DNA of 64,000 nt, taken from Hansfordia pulvinata. Taxonomy: Eukaryota > Ascomycota > Sordariomycetes > Xylariales. Location of the stretch: positions 1,560,001 through 1,624,000 of the forward strand of contig BJKQ01000009.1 in the NCBI GenBank assembly GCA_006538405.1. The letters are read 5' to 3'. A model generated the notes under the pieces. That model was not told the origin of the DNA. It did no database searches and saw only the letters and a program-made list of their open reading frames with translations. The first letter of the stretch is position 1; each line of letters begins with the position of its first letter. Shown here piece after piece: positions 22,158 through 33,732 of this stretch. The translations under genes were made by a program, and so were the position numbers.

Positions 22158-24483
22158 GAGAGGAGGGTTTTGTGTGTGTCGTGCGTGTGTAGTCGGAATC
22201 AGGGGGGGCGGGTGTGGGGATAAGAACAGCCACCACGTGTGTGTGCGTGTGTGTGTGTGCTCGGACGAGGGATCGCCAATTCCTTCACTTGTCACGCTGA
22301 CCACTTACGTACTCACGGTACTGTGGCACTGTGGCTACTACCACCAAGATCTGCGCCCTCCGGTAGTTGATAATGCGATGTTGATCATGATGCTTGTCTA
22401 CCATCTGTCGCCGTCAACGAAGCCCGGCATAGCATGCGTGCGAGATACGCGTGTGCCCACCCCCACGCCACTCACTCAATTTTAGCAACCGGCCTGCTGT
22501 CTATGATCAGCGCTGCCCGATTCCCGGCTTGACTTGTACCCAGGCCTTCCCTTTCTCTTCTCTGTGCGCGGTGGGTGGTAAATCGACGAGAATTCGCCAC
22601 ACGCCCGTGGAGCCCGCTCTCGCCTCCGCGGTGCCTGTGCCTCTGCGGCGCACGCACCCGCTGGCTGGTTACCGGAGGGGCGGGTTTTGAGCAGCATCGG
22701 CACCACAGAGTGATCGTGCAATGCCACGACGCCCACCTGAGCGCGTCCTTTGCGAAGCCGGTATGCCGCATGTGCGCTTGTCTGTTCCGTCAGTTGCGCA
22801 GCGGAGACGGGGCCCTGCGGCAGTCCGGCCTGCTGCGAATGCATGTAGGAGAAGGAGACCAAGTGGGAGAAGTGGAGTTGCTGCTCATTGTCATCGGTGG
22901 CAAATTCAAGTAACCTTCCTGATCCGCTGCTTTGGCCCAGGCTGGCAAGGTTCCTGATCTGTACAACAATACTCCGTAAGAGAGAGAGAGAGAGAACCCG
23001 AAGGGCCTCTGCGGCTCGCCACTGTGGGAACGATGGACCGGGCTGGCCACCATTTCGGCGACGGGGCATGGCGATGGCCTGAACCTTGCTGAAATAGCCG
23101 GCTCAGCCCGGGCATCAAGGAGGGAGGATAATCACTCATACGAGTAAAGACGGCGGCGGCGGCGGCGGCAACGACAGGGACAACGACGACGATGACCCGT
23201 TGTGGATGGCCGGCGATAGGCACACGTTCTCTCTCTCCCCCTTTCTCTATTTTTGTTGCCGTCGGCGTGCTCGTCCGCCAGCATCAGCCATCCCGGCGCG
23301 CGATCATGACCCTGCCTTGCTTGGAGGCGATGCTGTACTCGTAAGCACGGGTGGCCATGACTGAGTTCGCCGCGACGGAGACTGCGGCGCAGAACAACCC
23401 GAAACGAGTGGTGGCAAGAGGGCTCATGTTTCAAAGAATTGAGAAACATCCAAAGTCCTCTGAGACCTTCTTCTGCGATTCAACAAGCCAAGCCATCCCA
23501 AGGCATTGCATCGTGGTAGGGAATGCCCCTACACTCGCCAGCCAGGCCTTGTCTGCGGCTGTACGAGTGAGTACTCGTAATCGTGGCCCTGGGGCACGCG
23601 TAGATGGCTACGACCTCGGTCCGAAGAGGGAACAATCATCGCCAGGGTCCGGACGCCTCTGTGGATGAATCGCCATGGCCGATGCAACCTGGGCCTGAAT
23701 GAGGCGGTCGGCCGGGCTCTGATTCGCGGGCAGCATGCAAGGTTTTCTGTTCCTTTCCCCCATGTATCCCACTGACGAATAGAACTGTGCATTTGCGCGC
23801 TGTACCCTTTCCACATCCTTCCGAGGTACTGTAGTTGACAGAAGTCGAGATGGCTTCAAACTCTGATGAACTGGCGGCGCCTCTCAGCGCTGCCTGATGA
23901 GCGCCTGAACGCATTCAAACCCAGCGACTTGTGTGCTTTGTACTCACGCACACGAACTCCGCGTACATGTACTTTGACCCGGGCACTCGTAGGTACTCGT
24001 ACAGCGCACCACAGCAGCCCCAGGCCACAGGGCTCTCTCCCACTGGAGAGCGCCAGCTGGAGGGAGCCCTGGGCTATTTTGGGCCCGCGGCCGGACCGGA
24101 CTTTTTCGCTGTCTGACTTCGCCACGTGGGGTCGTTTGCCCACCCGACCCGACTCAACTCCCAGCTCAACTCGACGCAATCTGGTATTGTCAGACGAAAC
24201 AGCACCGGCGGAAGGCGGCGAGAGACAAAAGAGAGCCAAGTAAGAGAGAGAGCGAGAGACCAGAAAAAAAGACCACAAGTCAAACAGCCCGAAATATCAC
24301 AAGGCCGGAAATAAAACCCTCCCGAAAGCCAGGAATAACACCACACACAGACCATCACCATCCCAGGCAAAGGCAAGGGCAAAAGCCCTCCCTCTCGGTC
24401 AAGCCGCCGTTTTCCGTCGTTCCTCGCCACGTCCCCTCCACGGCGCCCGACGCTGCCGGACGCTCTGCGCAGAGCCCCGACCT
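22158..24483. other. Intergenic region, no gene seen
   Basis: Contains four exact TACGAGTA/TACTCGTA copies (23139-24001), a (GT)n tract near 22234, and a purine-rich stretch at ~24230-24330 just upstream of the methyltransferase gene. The ORFs are unrecognised. Confidence 0.55.
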
Positions 24484-24591
24484 GTGAGTACAGTGAGAGC
24501 GAGGGAAAGAACAGCGAAGGGGGCCAGTGGAGAGGGCAGAGACTGACATGGCGATGGCGACGCAGCGAAATCTTTCTCTTCACCTGCCTAG
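24484..24591 (+). other. Possible 5' UTR intron abutting the start codon
   Basis: A GTGAGT donor at 24484, a CTGAC branch site at ~24542 and a pyrimidine tract ending in TAG at 24589-24591, immediately before the ATG at 24592. No ATG was found in the preceding ~170 bp, so it would be a leader intron. If unspliced, an out-of-frame ATG at 24548 would precede the main start. Confidence 0.45.
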
Positions 24592-26370
24592 ATGACCGCA
24601 GTGACCCCGGCAGGTCGGCAGCCCGCAGCGCTGCTGCCTCCCACCAGCAGCTTGCCACCTCTGCGCTCGCTTCTCGCCCAGGCCGAAGCTCCAGCCCAAG
24701 CCGGAGATGAAGGCGGCGACGGCTGCCGCGGCACCATCCTGGCCGCGCTGCGCAACCTCGCCGCCATCTACCGCCCCAGGCTGCAGCTGGGGTCCCTGCC
24801 GCCAGCCTTCCATGCTCATTCTCGCTCCCCTTTAGACGTGGCGGAGGGGCAGACCACCAGCCCTGCCCACCAAGGTCCAGAAGGAGAAGCTGCTGGTGCC
24901 GCCGCCGTGACCGATGCCGCAGGCAACAACGACATTGACGGTGACGCTGCCGCGTCTGCCGCGCCACCACCGGTTCTGGACTCTGGCTACGCCTCTGTCA
25001 ACGAGGCCGATGAGGACGAGGACGAGGCTCGAGGCAAGGGCAAGGGCAAGGGCAAGGGCAGGGATCAGAATGCTAGCTCAGATCGGGAGCGGGAGTACCG
25101 GGCCGGAAACAACGCCGGCGAGGACGAGGCAGAGGAGGAGGAAGAGAGAGAGGAAAGGGAGGAGGCCCTGCGCGCCCTGCGCCGCGACGCCTTCGAGCGC
25201 CAGTACGCCCAGCGCTGGCTGACGGGCTTCCTGGCCCGCGCCGACGAGCTGCCGCTGGCGCCGCCGGCCCGCGACGCCGCCCTCGACGCCGCCTCCGCCC
25301 TGCTGTCGACCCTGTTCGCTGGCGACGCGGGCGCGGACGACGACGAAGAAGGCGAGGCCGCCGCCGCCACCGCCGCCGAGGAAGAGGAGGCCCGCGCCGA
25401 GGAGTACACGCGCAGCTTCTCCTTTGCGCTGTCGCCCTCGTTCGCCGGCAGCGGCAGCGGCAGCGGCAGGCCCAAGACGATCGACGTCCGCCTCAACGAC
25501 CGCCTGGCCGGCACCAACGACTCGGCCGACCACGACGACGTCGGCCTGCAGAGCTGGGCCGCCGCCATAGTCTTCTCCGAGCTGGCCTGCGCGGACCCGG
25601 CGCGCTTCGGCCTGGTGCCTTCGTCGTCGTCGTCTCGGCAACCGCGGCCCCCGCGCCGCATCGTCGAGCTGGGCGCCGGCACGGGCCTCGTCAGCCTCGT
25701 GCTGGCCCGCCTGCTGCCCGCCATCGGCGTCGCCGACCCGCCCCCGGAGGTCGTGGCCACCGACTACCACCCGGCCGTGCTGGAGAACCTGGCGCGCAAC
25801 GCGGCCGTCCCCGCCAGCCCGGGCCCGTCTCCTCCCTCCGCTTCCGACCGCCGCCCCTCCCCTCAGGAACCGGAGCAGCTACCGCAGAGCCCCCCGGGCG
25901 CCGCCGCCGTGAAGACCTGCCTCCTCGACTGGGCCGCGCCGCTGTCGCAGGCCGACCCGGCGCTGCTGGCCGGCGGGCCCATCGACATGCTGGTCGCCAC
26001 CGACGTGGTCTACGCGCCCGAGCACGCCACCATGCTCCGAGACTGCGCCGCGCGCCTCCTCATGCCGCGGGGCGGCGATGGAAACAAAGACGACGACAAC
26101 AACGACAACAACAATAACACTGATAACAGCGGCGGCGATAGACCTTCGGAGCCCGTCTTCTGGCTCGTCATCACGGTCCGCACCACGGGCAAGTTCGAGG
26201 GCATCGACGGCACGGTCCGCCGCGCCTTCACGGCCGCCGACTGCCCCCGCGACGGCCGCGGCCGCGCCTTCACGATCCTCGAGGAGGAGGAGCTGGCCAA
26301 GCGCAGCGGCGTGGGCCTCGACCGCCGCGGCGAGGACGGGTACCGCGTCTTCAAGATCGGCTGGGCTTGA
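24592..26370 (+). CDS. Methyltransferase-16 family protein (putative protein-lysine methyltransferase)
   Basis: Seven-beta-strand S-adenosylmethionine-dependent methyltransferase of the METTL21/FAM86/EFM type, which methylates lysines on translation factors or chaperones; the substrate here is unknown. Single exon, 592 aa. The SAM-binding motif I IVELGAGTGL is at ~358, the acidic ribose-binding motif VVATDYHPAVLENL at ~386, and the family DxxY-like motif ATDVVYAPEH at ~467. A C-terminal strand RVFKIGW closes the fold. The N-terminal half is long and of low complexity, with KGKGKGKG, acidic EEEEE runs and Ala-rich stretches; a second low-complexity insert (Asn/Asp-rich) interrupts the catalytic domain after the MPRGG segment. 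The protein is much longer than typical ~250-400 aa members because of these insertions. Confidence 0.85.
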   Translation: MTAVTPAGRQPAALLPPTSSLPPLRSLLAQAEAPAQAGDEGGDGCRGTILAALRNLAAIYRPRLQLGSLPPAFHAHSRSPLDVAEGQTTSPAHQGPEGEAAGAAAVTDAAGNNDIDGDAAASAAPPPVLDSGYASVNEADEDEDEARGKGKGKGKGRDQNASSDREREYRAGNNAGEDEAEEEEEREEREEALRALRRDAFERQYAQRWLTGFLARADELPLAPPARDAALDAASALLSTLFAGDAGADDDEEGEAAAATAAEEEEARAEEYTRSFSFALSPSFAGSGSGSGRPKTIDVRLNDRLAGTNDSADHDDVGLQSWAAAIVFSELACADPARFGLVPSSSSSRQPRPPRRIVELGAGTGLVSLVLARLLPAIGVADPPPEVVATDYHPAVLENLARNAAVPASPGPSPPSASDRRPSPQEPEQLPQSPPGAAAVKTCLLDWAAPLSQADPALLAGGPIDMLVATDVVYAPEHATMLRDCAARLLMPRGGDGNKDDDNNDNNNNTDNSGGDRPSEPVFWLVITVRTTGKFEGIDGTVRRAFTAADCPRDGRGRAFTILEEEELAKRSGVGLDRRGEDGYRVFKIGWA

Positions 26371-27916
26371 GAGGAGTAGGGGCGAAGGGACTTGGCCGGG
26401 GAGAGTTGACGGAGGAAAAGAAAAGAGGCAACGACTGGAAGTTGGTTAGGTGTGGCGGGCAGCTAGGGTGGGAATTTCAAAAAAGGGGGAGTCAAGGAGC
26501 AACATACAGTTTTCTGTTTTTCTCGTTCTTTTACAGCTATCTTTTGTGGCTCCAGGCTGAACGCAGGGAGGCGTGGTCAGAGGGCACTGAGGCGGCACCA
26601 CCCATGGGATTACACACGGGGATCTCGGCCAATTTAGACGCATACATCGTTAGACGGACAGATAAAGACATGGGAGGCAGAGAGACGGCTTACGCCTTTA
26701 TGAGCATTCCGACTTGACGGCTGTGATGTGTGACGGCTCATTCATGTAGATGCCTAGCTCGCACCCACGTCAGGCCACCGCAACACCCGCCACGCTTCAA
26801 GACCCCCCCCTTCCGCCTTGGACCCCGTCGCAGTTCAGCAGCCTGCTGCGCTCCCGGCCAGCCACTAGAGAACGCGTTCCCTGCGCCCTTTTCATCGGCC
26901 CAGGGCCGGGTCGTCCAGCGCGTTTTGGACCCTCGAAAGGATCCGCAGGCACCTCATTCTGCCCGCGGACCTCTCACACCTCGAAACGGCGCCCGCACGC
27001 CAGCCAGATGCTGCGATCACGACACTGCAGCCTGCGGACGGCTTTCCCCTCGAGTAGGTGGCGCGCGCGTCGGTGCTCCTCGCTTTGGTCCATCCCTGGC
27101 CTTCCTTGCATCCATCGGACGGCGCAAGCAGCCTACCTAGCCCTATCTACATAACGTGTACTTGCCCAACCGATACAGACAGAGAGGTCAGGTCCATGGG
27201 GCGGGCATTTGATGTATCCCAGAAGTCTGGCGCGAGCCCGGGGTGTCGGGGAAGACCGGGCGCTGCTGCGAGTGGCAGCAGACGGGACAGCATCACGATA
27301 GATCTGCCAAGGGCTGGCTCGCGCCCAGGCAACTCGCGCCTCTGCTTGCTTTGTTTCGATCAATGCCCACCCGCCCGCTGGGGTCATCCGCGCACACTTG
27401 CCAGCGTAAGGGAGGGGGGCGAACGGCGTCGTCCCCGCTACGCAAACCCGCACTACGCCCCTGACGCCGGCCGGGTGTTGCAACGCGCGTGTACTCGTAG
27501 CCGAGTGCCGTCGGCGAGGTGATTGCTCTGCGGAAAACACGGCATGGGGAAAAGAAAGCACATACTATCGTTGCAAATGGCGAGTCTTCACCGCGAGGAT
27601 GGCATTACTCCTGACTGGCAGTAGTCCACTGAGGTCATGCGCGGAGATGTGAATTAGATCGATCCACGCCATCCAGAGAGCCGCGTACATGCTACGGATG
27701 GGAGAAGGAGAAGAAGAAGAGAAGAAATATGTACAAAGCGCAAGCCGGCCATCTCCGGGCTCGACGAACCCCGGATAGCAACAAGGTTTGATGACCGAAG
27801 CCAGGAGAAGACGGAGGATAAGAAGGAGAAGACGGAGAAGAAGAAGAAGAAGAAGAAGGAGAAGGCGGAGAAGGAGACGAGAAGACGGGAGACACCATGG
27901 CCCGCCCGCCGTCACT
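26371..27916. other. Intergenic region, no gene seen
   Basis: Lies between the methyltransferase stop and the mannosidase stop (convergent genes). It holds one exact TACTCGTA (27492) and a (GAA)n-type purine tract near 27790-27885. ORFs are short and unrecognised. Confidence 0.55.
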
Positions 27917-29872
27917 CTACGACGGCTTGCCGCGGACCTTGAAGGGGTGGGCCTCGGTGTTGAAGACCCAGCCGTTGGCGTGGTCGGCGCTGACGTGCCA
28001 GTCGGCGTCCTGGTCGGCCTGGATGAGGTAGCTGTACTTGAGGACCTCGGCGAAGACGAAGCTCTCCTGGAAGTCCTCGAAGCCGCCGCCGCCCTCGGCG
28101 TTGACGTTCTTGACGGTGCTGAAGCCCACGCCCGCGCTGCATGTCTCGTTGATGGCGACGAAGGCGTCCCACGCCCAGTCCTGGTACTTGGCGTCCCCCG
28201 TCGCGCGGTACGCGTAGTAGTACGACTCGATGACCTCGGGCCGCAGCGCGTACGACCCCTGCTGGATCCAGAAGCCGTGGTCCGCGTAGAAGTCGGCCTG
28301 GTCCTCGGGGGGAGCAGCAGGGGAGCCGCCGCCGTTGCCACTGCCACCACCACCAAGCTTGCTGTCCTGCCACTGGAACACCTCGGGCCCGATGTGCGTC
28401 GCCGTCGCCGCGTACGTCTCGTGGCACGCCGCCGTCAGCGCCAGCCCAAAGTCGACGTACTCCTGCTTGTTCAGCGTCAGGCCGCCGAGGATGATGTTGC
28501 CGCCGTCGAAGCACGTCACTGGGAGAGAGACAAAGAGAGAGAAACAGTCAGCTCGGGCCGTACTAAGAAAGGGAGATTATTGTGAAGCAACTCACGGTGC
28601 TGCGAGACAAAGGACAGCTCGTCCTTGCTCTTGTAGGCGGCCAGGAAGGTCAGGTCGGGGCGGCTGCTGGGGTGGGAGGCGAGGTGCTCGATGCTCGAGT
28701 CGACGGCGGCGGTCCAGCGGTCGAGGTAGTCGCCGAAGCGGGCCGAGTCGTAGAGGTACATCTTGATGAGGTACTCGTAGTAGCTGTCGTCGCCGCCGTT
28801 CCACCCGCCGCTCGAGTCGGCAAAGGTGCCGTTCTCGATGAACACGTTGGACCCCAGAAGGCCCGGGAAGGGCTCGCCGACGTCGGGGTTGAGCGGCCGC
28901 AGCAGGTAGTCCTCGGCGCGCTGCGTCAGCTCGCCGTAGCGCGGCTCGCCCGTCAGGTCGCTCAGGCGCGTCCACTCGAGCACCAGCGTGCCCATGGTCG
29001 CCAGCCCGTTGGTCGTCTCGTCCGACAGCCGCGTCGTCCCGTTCTCCACGATCAGCGTGTTGTGCGGGATCCCCGTCTCCGTCTCGAACGACTCGCTCAG
29101 CACGTCCGCCAGCCGAGTCGCCTGCGCCAGGATCTTGTCCACCTTGGCCTTGTCCGCCACCAGCCCGTCCAGGGGCCCGGTCAGGAAGTCGTATCCTATT
29201 TCAGGAGAGAGGAAGGGAGGGAGTCAAGTCAGCAACGGGAACTTCTCTGTTTGTCGACTCCTTCTTCTTTTTCTTCTTTTTCTTCTTCTTCTTCTTCTCC
29301 TCCTTCTCTGGAAAGAGATCAACACCGGGATATATTCCTTACCTGATAGGAGGCCCGCGAGGTACCGGATGGTCGTCTCAAACACCGACACGTCCTCGGC
29401 CCCCGTCGCTGTCCGGGTGAAGTCGATGGTCTGGATGTGGTCGACGATCTGGTTGACGACCTTTTCGTCATTCATGACCAGCGCGGTGGACAGAGCGTCG
29501 ATAGCGCTCGCGCCCCAGCCGTTGCTGTTGTTGTTGTCGTTCTCGCCATGTCAGCACTTTTCTCTGTCTCTTGTCTTCTCATCCTTCCCCGCGATGCTTC
29601 TTTCCCCTCCCCGCCCCCTTCAAAAAGGGGCTCATCAACACACCACCACCACCACCACCACCCCGCACGTACCGGTCATTCTGAAAGCTCTTGGAGATGG
29701 GCTTGAGCGAGTCGTTGGGGAAGGCGTAGTGGTAGTAGCCGTCCCAGGCCCGCTGGAAGGCCGCCTTGACGGCGTCGGCCTTTTCCGGGTGCGACGAGTA
29801 CTGCGGCGCCGCGAGCACGCCGCTCGCGCAGCCGGCGGCGGCGGCGAGGGCGACAGTCGCGTAGGAGCGCAT
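27917..29872 (-). CDS. Secreted GH47 class I alpha-1,2-mannosidase
   Basis: Calcium-dependent inverting alpha-1,2-mannosidase that trims N-glycan mannoses. With a signal peptide ([20 protein letters not shown]) and no membrane anchor it is likely secreted or in the secretory pathway. Exons on the minus strand: 29872-29673, 29524-29343, 29195-28596, 28518-27917, giving 527 aa, near the ~510 aa of secreted fungal enzymes. Introns are 148, 147 and 77 bp. GH47 motifs in order: [96 protein letters not shown] and the calcium-binding NTEAHPF near the C-terminus. The first junction was set at the acceptor that restores phase and the NGWGAS motif. A Gly-rich insert ([14 protein letters not shown]) lies before the DFYADHGFW segment. 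Confidence 0.93.
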
Positions 29873-30512
29873 TGTGTTTTATTTCTCTCTCACTTTCCCC
29901 CGTCTTCTCGGGGAGGGGAGAGCGGCGCGAAAGAACAAAGCAATGGGGGCCGGCGTGGCCAGAAGAGGGACCCGGGCAAAGCCAAAGCGGACGGACAGAC
30001 TAACAGACACGAGCGTCGCGTGTCTCGTGCGAGAAGGAGTGACGAAGCCGTTGATGAGGTGTTCTAGATCAAGAAACGGCCAGGGGACGACACGGCCTGC
30101 CGAAAAGATAAACTAAATAGGACGAGTGGGAAAAAGAACAAGAAAAAGAAAAAGAGAACGGAACGCGGGGAACGAGGGACACTTTTATGAGCTCCAGGAC
30201 AAGCTCGGACAGCTAATGAGCGGTTCTACTACGACGGCAGGTAGGTAGTCATGCTACTCGATGGTGAGGTCGAGGCGGGAGAGACCAGGACCCGGACGGG
30301 GTGGGTGAGAAACTACCTAAGGTGAAATAGCATGGCATGGGCCCTCACCTCGCAGCAACCCGCCCCGGCGCGATATGGGCGTTGTCCACGCGCCCGCAGA
30401 GAGGCGGCGCCGGAAGAGGCAGGCAGACGGGGGACGGCGGCCAATCAGAGAGACCCGGCAAGGGGGAAAATCAATGGCACATCTCCTTCGTAGTCTGCAG
30501 ACAAACAGACGG

Positions 30513-30543
<31 letters not shown>

Positions 30544-30548
30544 AGACA

Positions 30549-30564
30549 GGGGGGGGGGGGGGGG
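30549..30564. repeat. G16 mononucleotide run
   Basis: Sixteen consecutive G directly after an imperfect (GACA)/(GACG) tetranucleotide tract (30505-30545). Confidence 0.95.
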
Positions 30565-30942
30565 CGGCGAGGGAATATTGGCGGGGCCATTGCCCACGCG
30601 CCAGACGCCTGAGCACCTGAGCACGGCGGGCGTTCCGTCTCACGCCGTTGCTCTCGCGCGTACGAGTACCTGACTACGAGCACCTACGAGTATGCGCGCA
30701 CTACGGTCGGTCGGCTATTACTGTTGTTTTCATTATCATTATGATTATTATTGTTATGATGATGGTGATGATTACGATGACTTGGTTGGCGGGAGACGAA
30801 AGGCAACAACGTGCGCATGAACCGAGGTCATCCCCGCGTCACGGACGCCGCTGACATGCCATGCTACGAGTATACCCATGTCGTGGGCGTAGAGAAGCAC
30901 AACGGGATATGGATACGAGCCGGTGGCGGCCGGCATTTCTCA

Positions 30943-30959
30943 CCCCCCCCCCCCCCCCC
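30943..30959. repeat. C17 mononucleotide run
   Basis: Seventeen consecutive C in intergenic DNA. Confidence 0.95.
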
Positions 30960-31530
30960 GAGCGGCGTGGCGCCGAGGCGCTCTTCTCTCTTGCCTGTCT
31001 GTCTCTTTCTCTCTGGTAGTGAGCGATGTGGGCTTATATTAATATTAAATGGATGGCCCGCCGCCCCCAGGAGAATGTGAGGGAGAAGCCAATGGTCAGC
31101 GTCGAAGCCGGGGTCTGGCGTGCTCGTGCTCGTGCTCGTGCTTGTGCTCGTAGCAGCAGCCTGGCAGTCTGGGGAGACCGACACCGACAGGGAGGGCAGG
31201 ACAGGGATCCCGGTAAATTAAGAGCGCGGTGCCTGGCATGACGGGGCGGCCTTGGCACATGACGGGCCGTTCGTTCGAGGAAAGAAAGAAAGAAAGAAAG
31301 AAAAAACGAGCATCTCCATCCATCGGTCGCCTGCGCACACGATGCGACCTTCCCCCCCTCCCTCAACGACACATCCCGCACGCGCGAAAGCTCTCGCGCA
31401 CCACTTGACCACCATGACGGGGTCGGGTGACCTTGCGGTCCTCCACAGTCACTGGTGGACGGACAGACAGACAGACAGACAGACGACCGACAGCAGACGG
31501 CATGCGCAAAGGCGGCGCCGGAAATGCCAG

Positions 31531-31546
31531 CCCCCCCCCCCCCCCC
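31531..31546. repeat. C16 mononucleotide run
   Basis: Sixteen consecutive C, about 50 bp downstream of a (GACA)n tract (31462-31485). A run of G or C beside a GACA tract recurs in this region. Confidence 0.95.
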
Positions 31547-32996
31547 GAAGGCCCCTCCTGGCTGGCGGCTGGCTGTGTGTATCGTGGAATGGAATGAGGT
31601 ATGCGACGCCGGGACCGCGAGGTCCAGGCGGCCGGGCTCGCTGTCAGGGAGCAGGGCAACGCGTGCGCCACTGCGCCGCCGAGCGTCCAGGCGTACGATA
31701 GGTGTCTGACACTCTCTCTTGTGTACGAGTGGTAAGTTAGGTTGGGTAGTCAGTCCTCTGGCGCGTTTCTGCGAGTTCCGCGTCGCGTCGCGTCTGCCCG
31801 TGTCTCATCGTTCTGTCTCGGGCGTGCCCCAGCCAGCCAGCCAGCCAGCCAGGGGCACGAGTACTCGATAATGGTCCCATCAATGCCAGGGCGGGCGGCA
31901 AGTCATCGAATAGCATGTGATGGGTTTGGGTTAGGTAGGTAGGATAACGACCTCGAGTCATCAACGCCAGTCAGACACAGGCCCAGATCATTCAGAGTTG
32001 CCAACACATTGCTCGTGGCGTAGGTACGCAGTACTCCGTCCTGATGCCGTCAAGAACCCGTAGATGTGGGCCGCCGCCGCCGGTGCAACCTGACATACTC
32101 GTAACGAGCGCAGGCACAAGCACACACCCTGCATTGCATCCCCATGGGCGGATTGCCACGACGGCTTAATATCATTCATCATCATCATCATCATCACCTC
32201 TTCTGCATACGTCGTCGTCCTCTGGATATCTAGGTGTCCAAGACCCGTACCTACTTGTACGGACAGACGCCCGAGGCGTTATCGTCGGCATGTCCACGCG
32301 AGGAGAGGTGCCCAGGGGTGATTGGCGGCCAGGGGGTGGGCCTCCCTGTCTACCCCTAAGGTCGCCTTCGCAAGCAGACCTTAGCAGGTAAGCAGCTGAA
32401 GCCCCGCGAGGGGCCTTAACCCACACACGGCTGAAATCCCGAGGCTATCCCGAGTGAGTGCTGGGGAACACGTCCGCTCCCCCCTGCGTGCCTGGGCGCT
32501 TGCAACTTTTAGGTTGCCCCATCCATGTGCTTGTAGCGCCTGATAGCTCCCCCCCGCATTGTCGATCCTGGATGGGGCCCGGCACGCTGCCCCTCGGTCC
32601 CTCCAGTCGACAGTACAGGCACAGCGCGAGAACGCAGTGCTCACCCGTAAGCGTACTCGGCTCCACGAACACATGACGGCCGCCCTGCTTTAGTGCGTAC
32701 AGATGAGGTTGGCCACTGCACATGGAGACTAACCGCCTTGCTGGCCATTTCATGATTGCGTGGAGAAGTATGGGTCGGTGTTGGTGTCTTTACCTAATCA
32801 AATCACCTCCCTTGCGATATGCAGACACATGATCTCATGGGGTGTCCTCCGGGACAGGCTCTCTTGGGGCCGCCACCCTTCTTGGATGTATACTGACGTC
32901 GGCCCATGGTCGAGCAAAGACACATGAGCGCATGGGCGATGGAACCGGCATCGAACCCCCGTCTGTGTAACTATACCCACGAGGCAATATGGTAAG

Positions 32997-33010
32997 CCCC
33001 CCCCCCCCCC
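32997..33010. repeat. C14 mononucleotide run
   Basis: Fourteen consecutive C next to the tRNA-like remnant. Confidence 0.95.
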
Positions 33011-33732
33011 TCCCTCGCAGGGCAGTAGCTTATACTCCGTCAGCTTCGTAGCACAGGCCTCTCCAGGGAACCCATCGGGCGAGCACGAGGTCCAGACTGC
33101 ATTGCACCAGGTACGCCATGTGATATTCATCCCGGCTCGCCACAATTGTCCTCTTGCTCCGTCGACTCCAAGCCTCAAGCGCCCCAGGCACTCCGTCGTA
33201 TATGCCTCATAGGACACAACATGAGAGCCGCCGAGGCCAAACGCGGCTTTGGTCGCATTGCGGGCTGACCTACCGACTATCTAGGCAGGTTGGCAGGCTT
33301 CCATTCGGCGGGATCGATCCGATCACCAATCTCGCCTGCACATGCCGCAGGGGAAACTTCCCGGCATATGCAAGCTGCGCATGTATCCAGATGCCTGCGC
33401 CGGCAAAGGCATGCGGACCTGGGCCTTTCGGATCATCGGGTATTTGGTGATGGCCTCTGCCCAGCCCATCGCATGCTGCAGCGCAAGTCTAGACGGACCA
33501 AAACCCGATCCTTGGCATGCGACTGTGATGTCAGGAAAATACCCGCACTGTTTTGTGCAATCCGGCTAGACACGGCCAGGCAAGTCGGCTGGACACTTGG
33601 ACGGCGCCTGGACATGGTCATAAGTGCACAGGCTGGCTGGCCGTCATCTGCCGCACGTGAATGTCGACATGATCCTTGCAACGTGACCCATGACCAAGTC
33701 TTTCACCCCTTCGTTTACGGGGCCAGACCGCT

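Larger units (their letters stand above)
29873..33732. other. 3.9-kb gene-poor region with many simple repeats
   Basis: Contains (GACA)n tracts at ~30505 and ~31462, G16 (30549), C17 (30943), (GAAA)n (~31281), C16 (31531), (CCAG)n (~31832), (ATC)n (~32171) and C14 (32997), plus four exact TACGAGTA/TACTCGTA copies at 30661-32096. A tRNA-like remnant lies at ~32943-32990 on the minus strand. No protein-coding gene was recognised. Confidence 0.55.

Noticed and set aside
27788..29346. Long plus-strand frames over the GH47 gene
   Set aside because: Antisense shadows; the minus strand carries all GH47 motifs and consistent splice sites.
30505..31485. Tetranucleotide arrays as a CRISPR-like array
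   Set aside because: Simple microsatellites without spacers in a eukaryotic genome.
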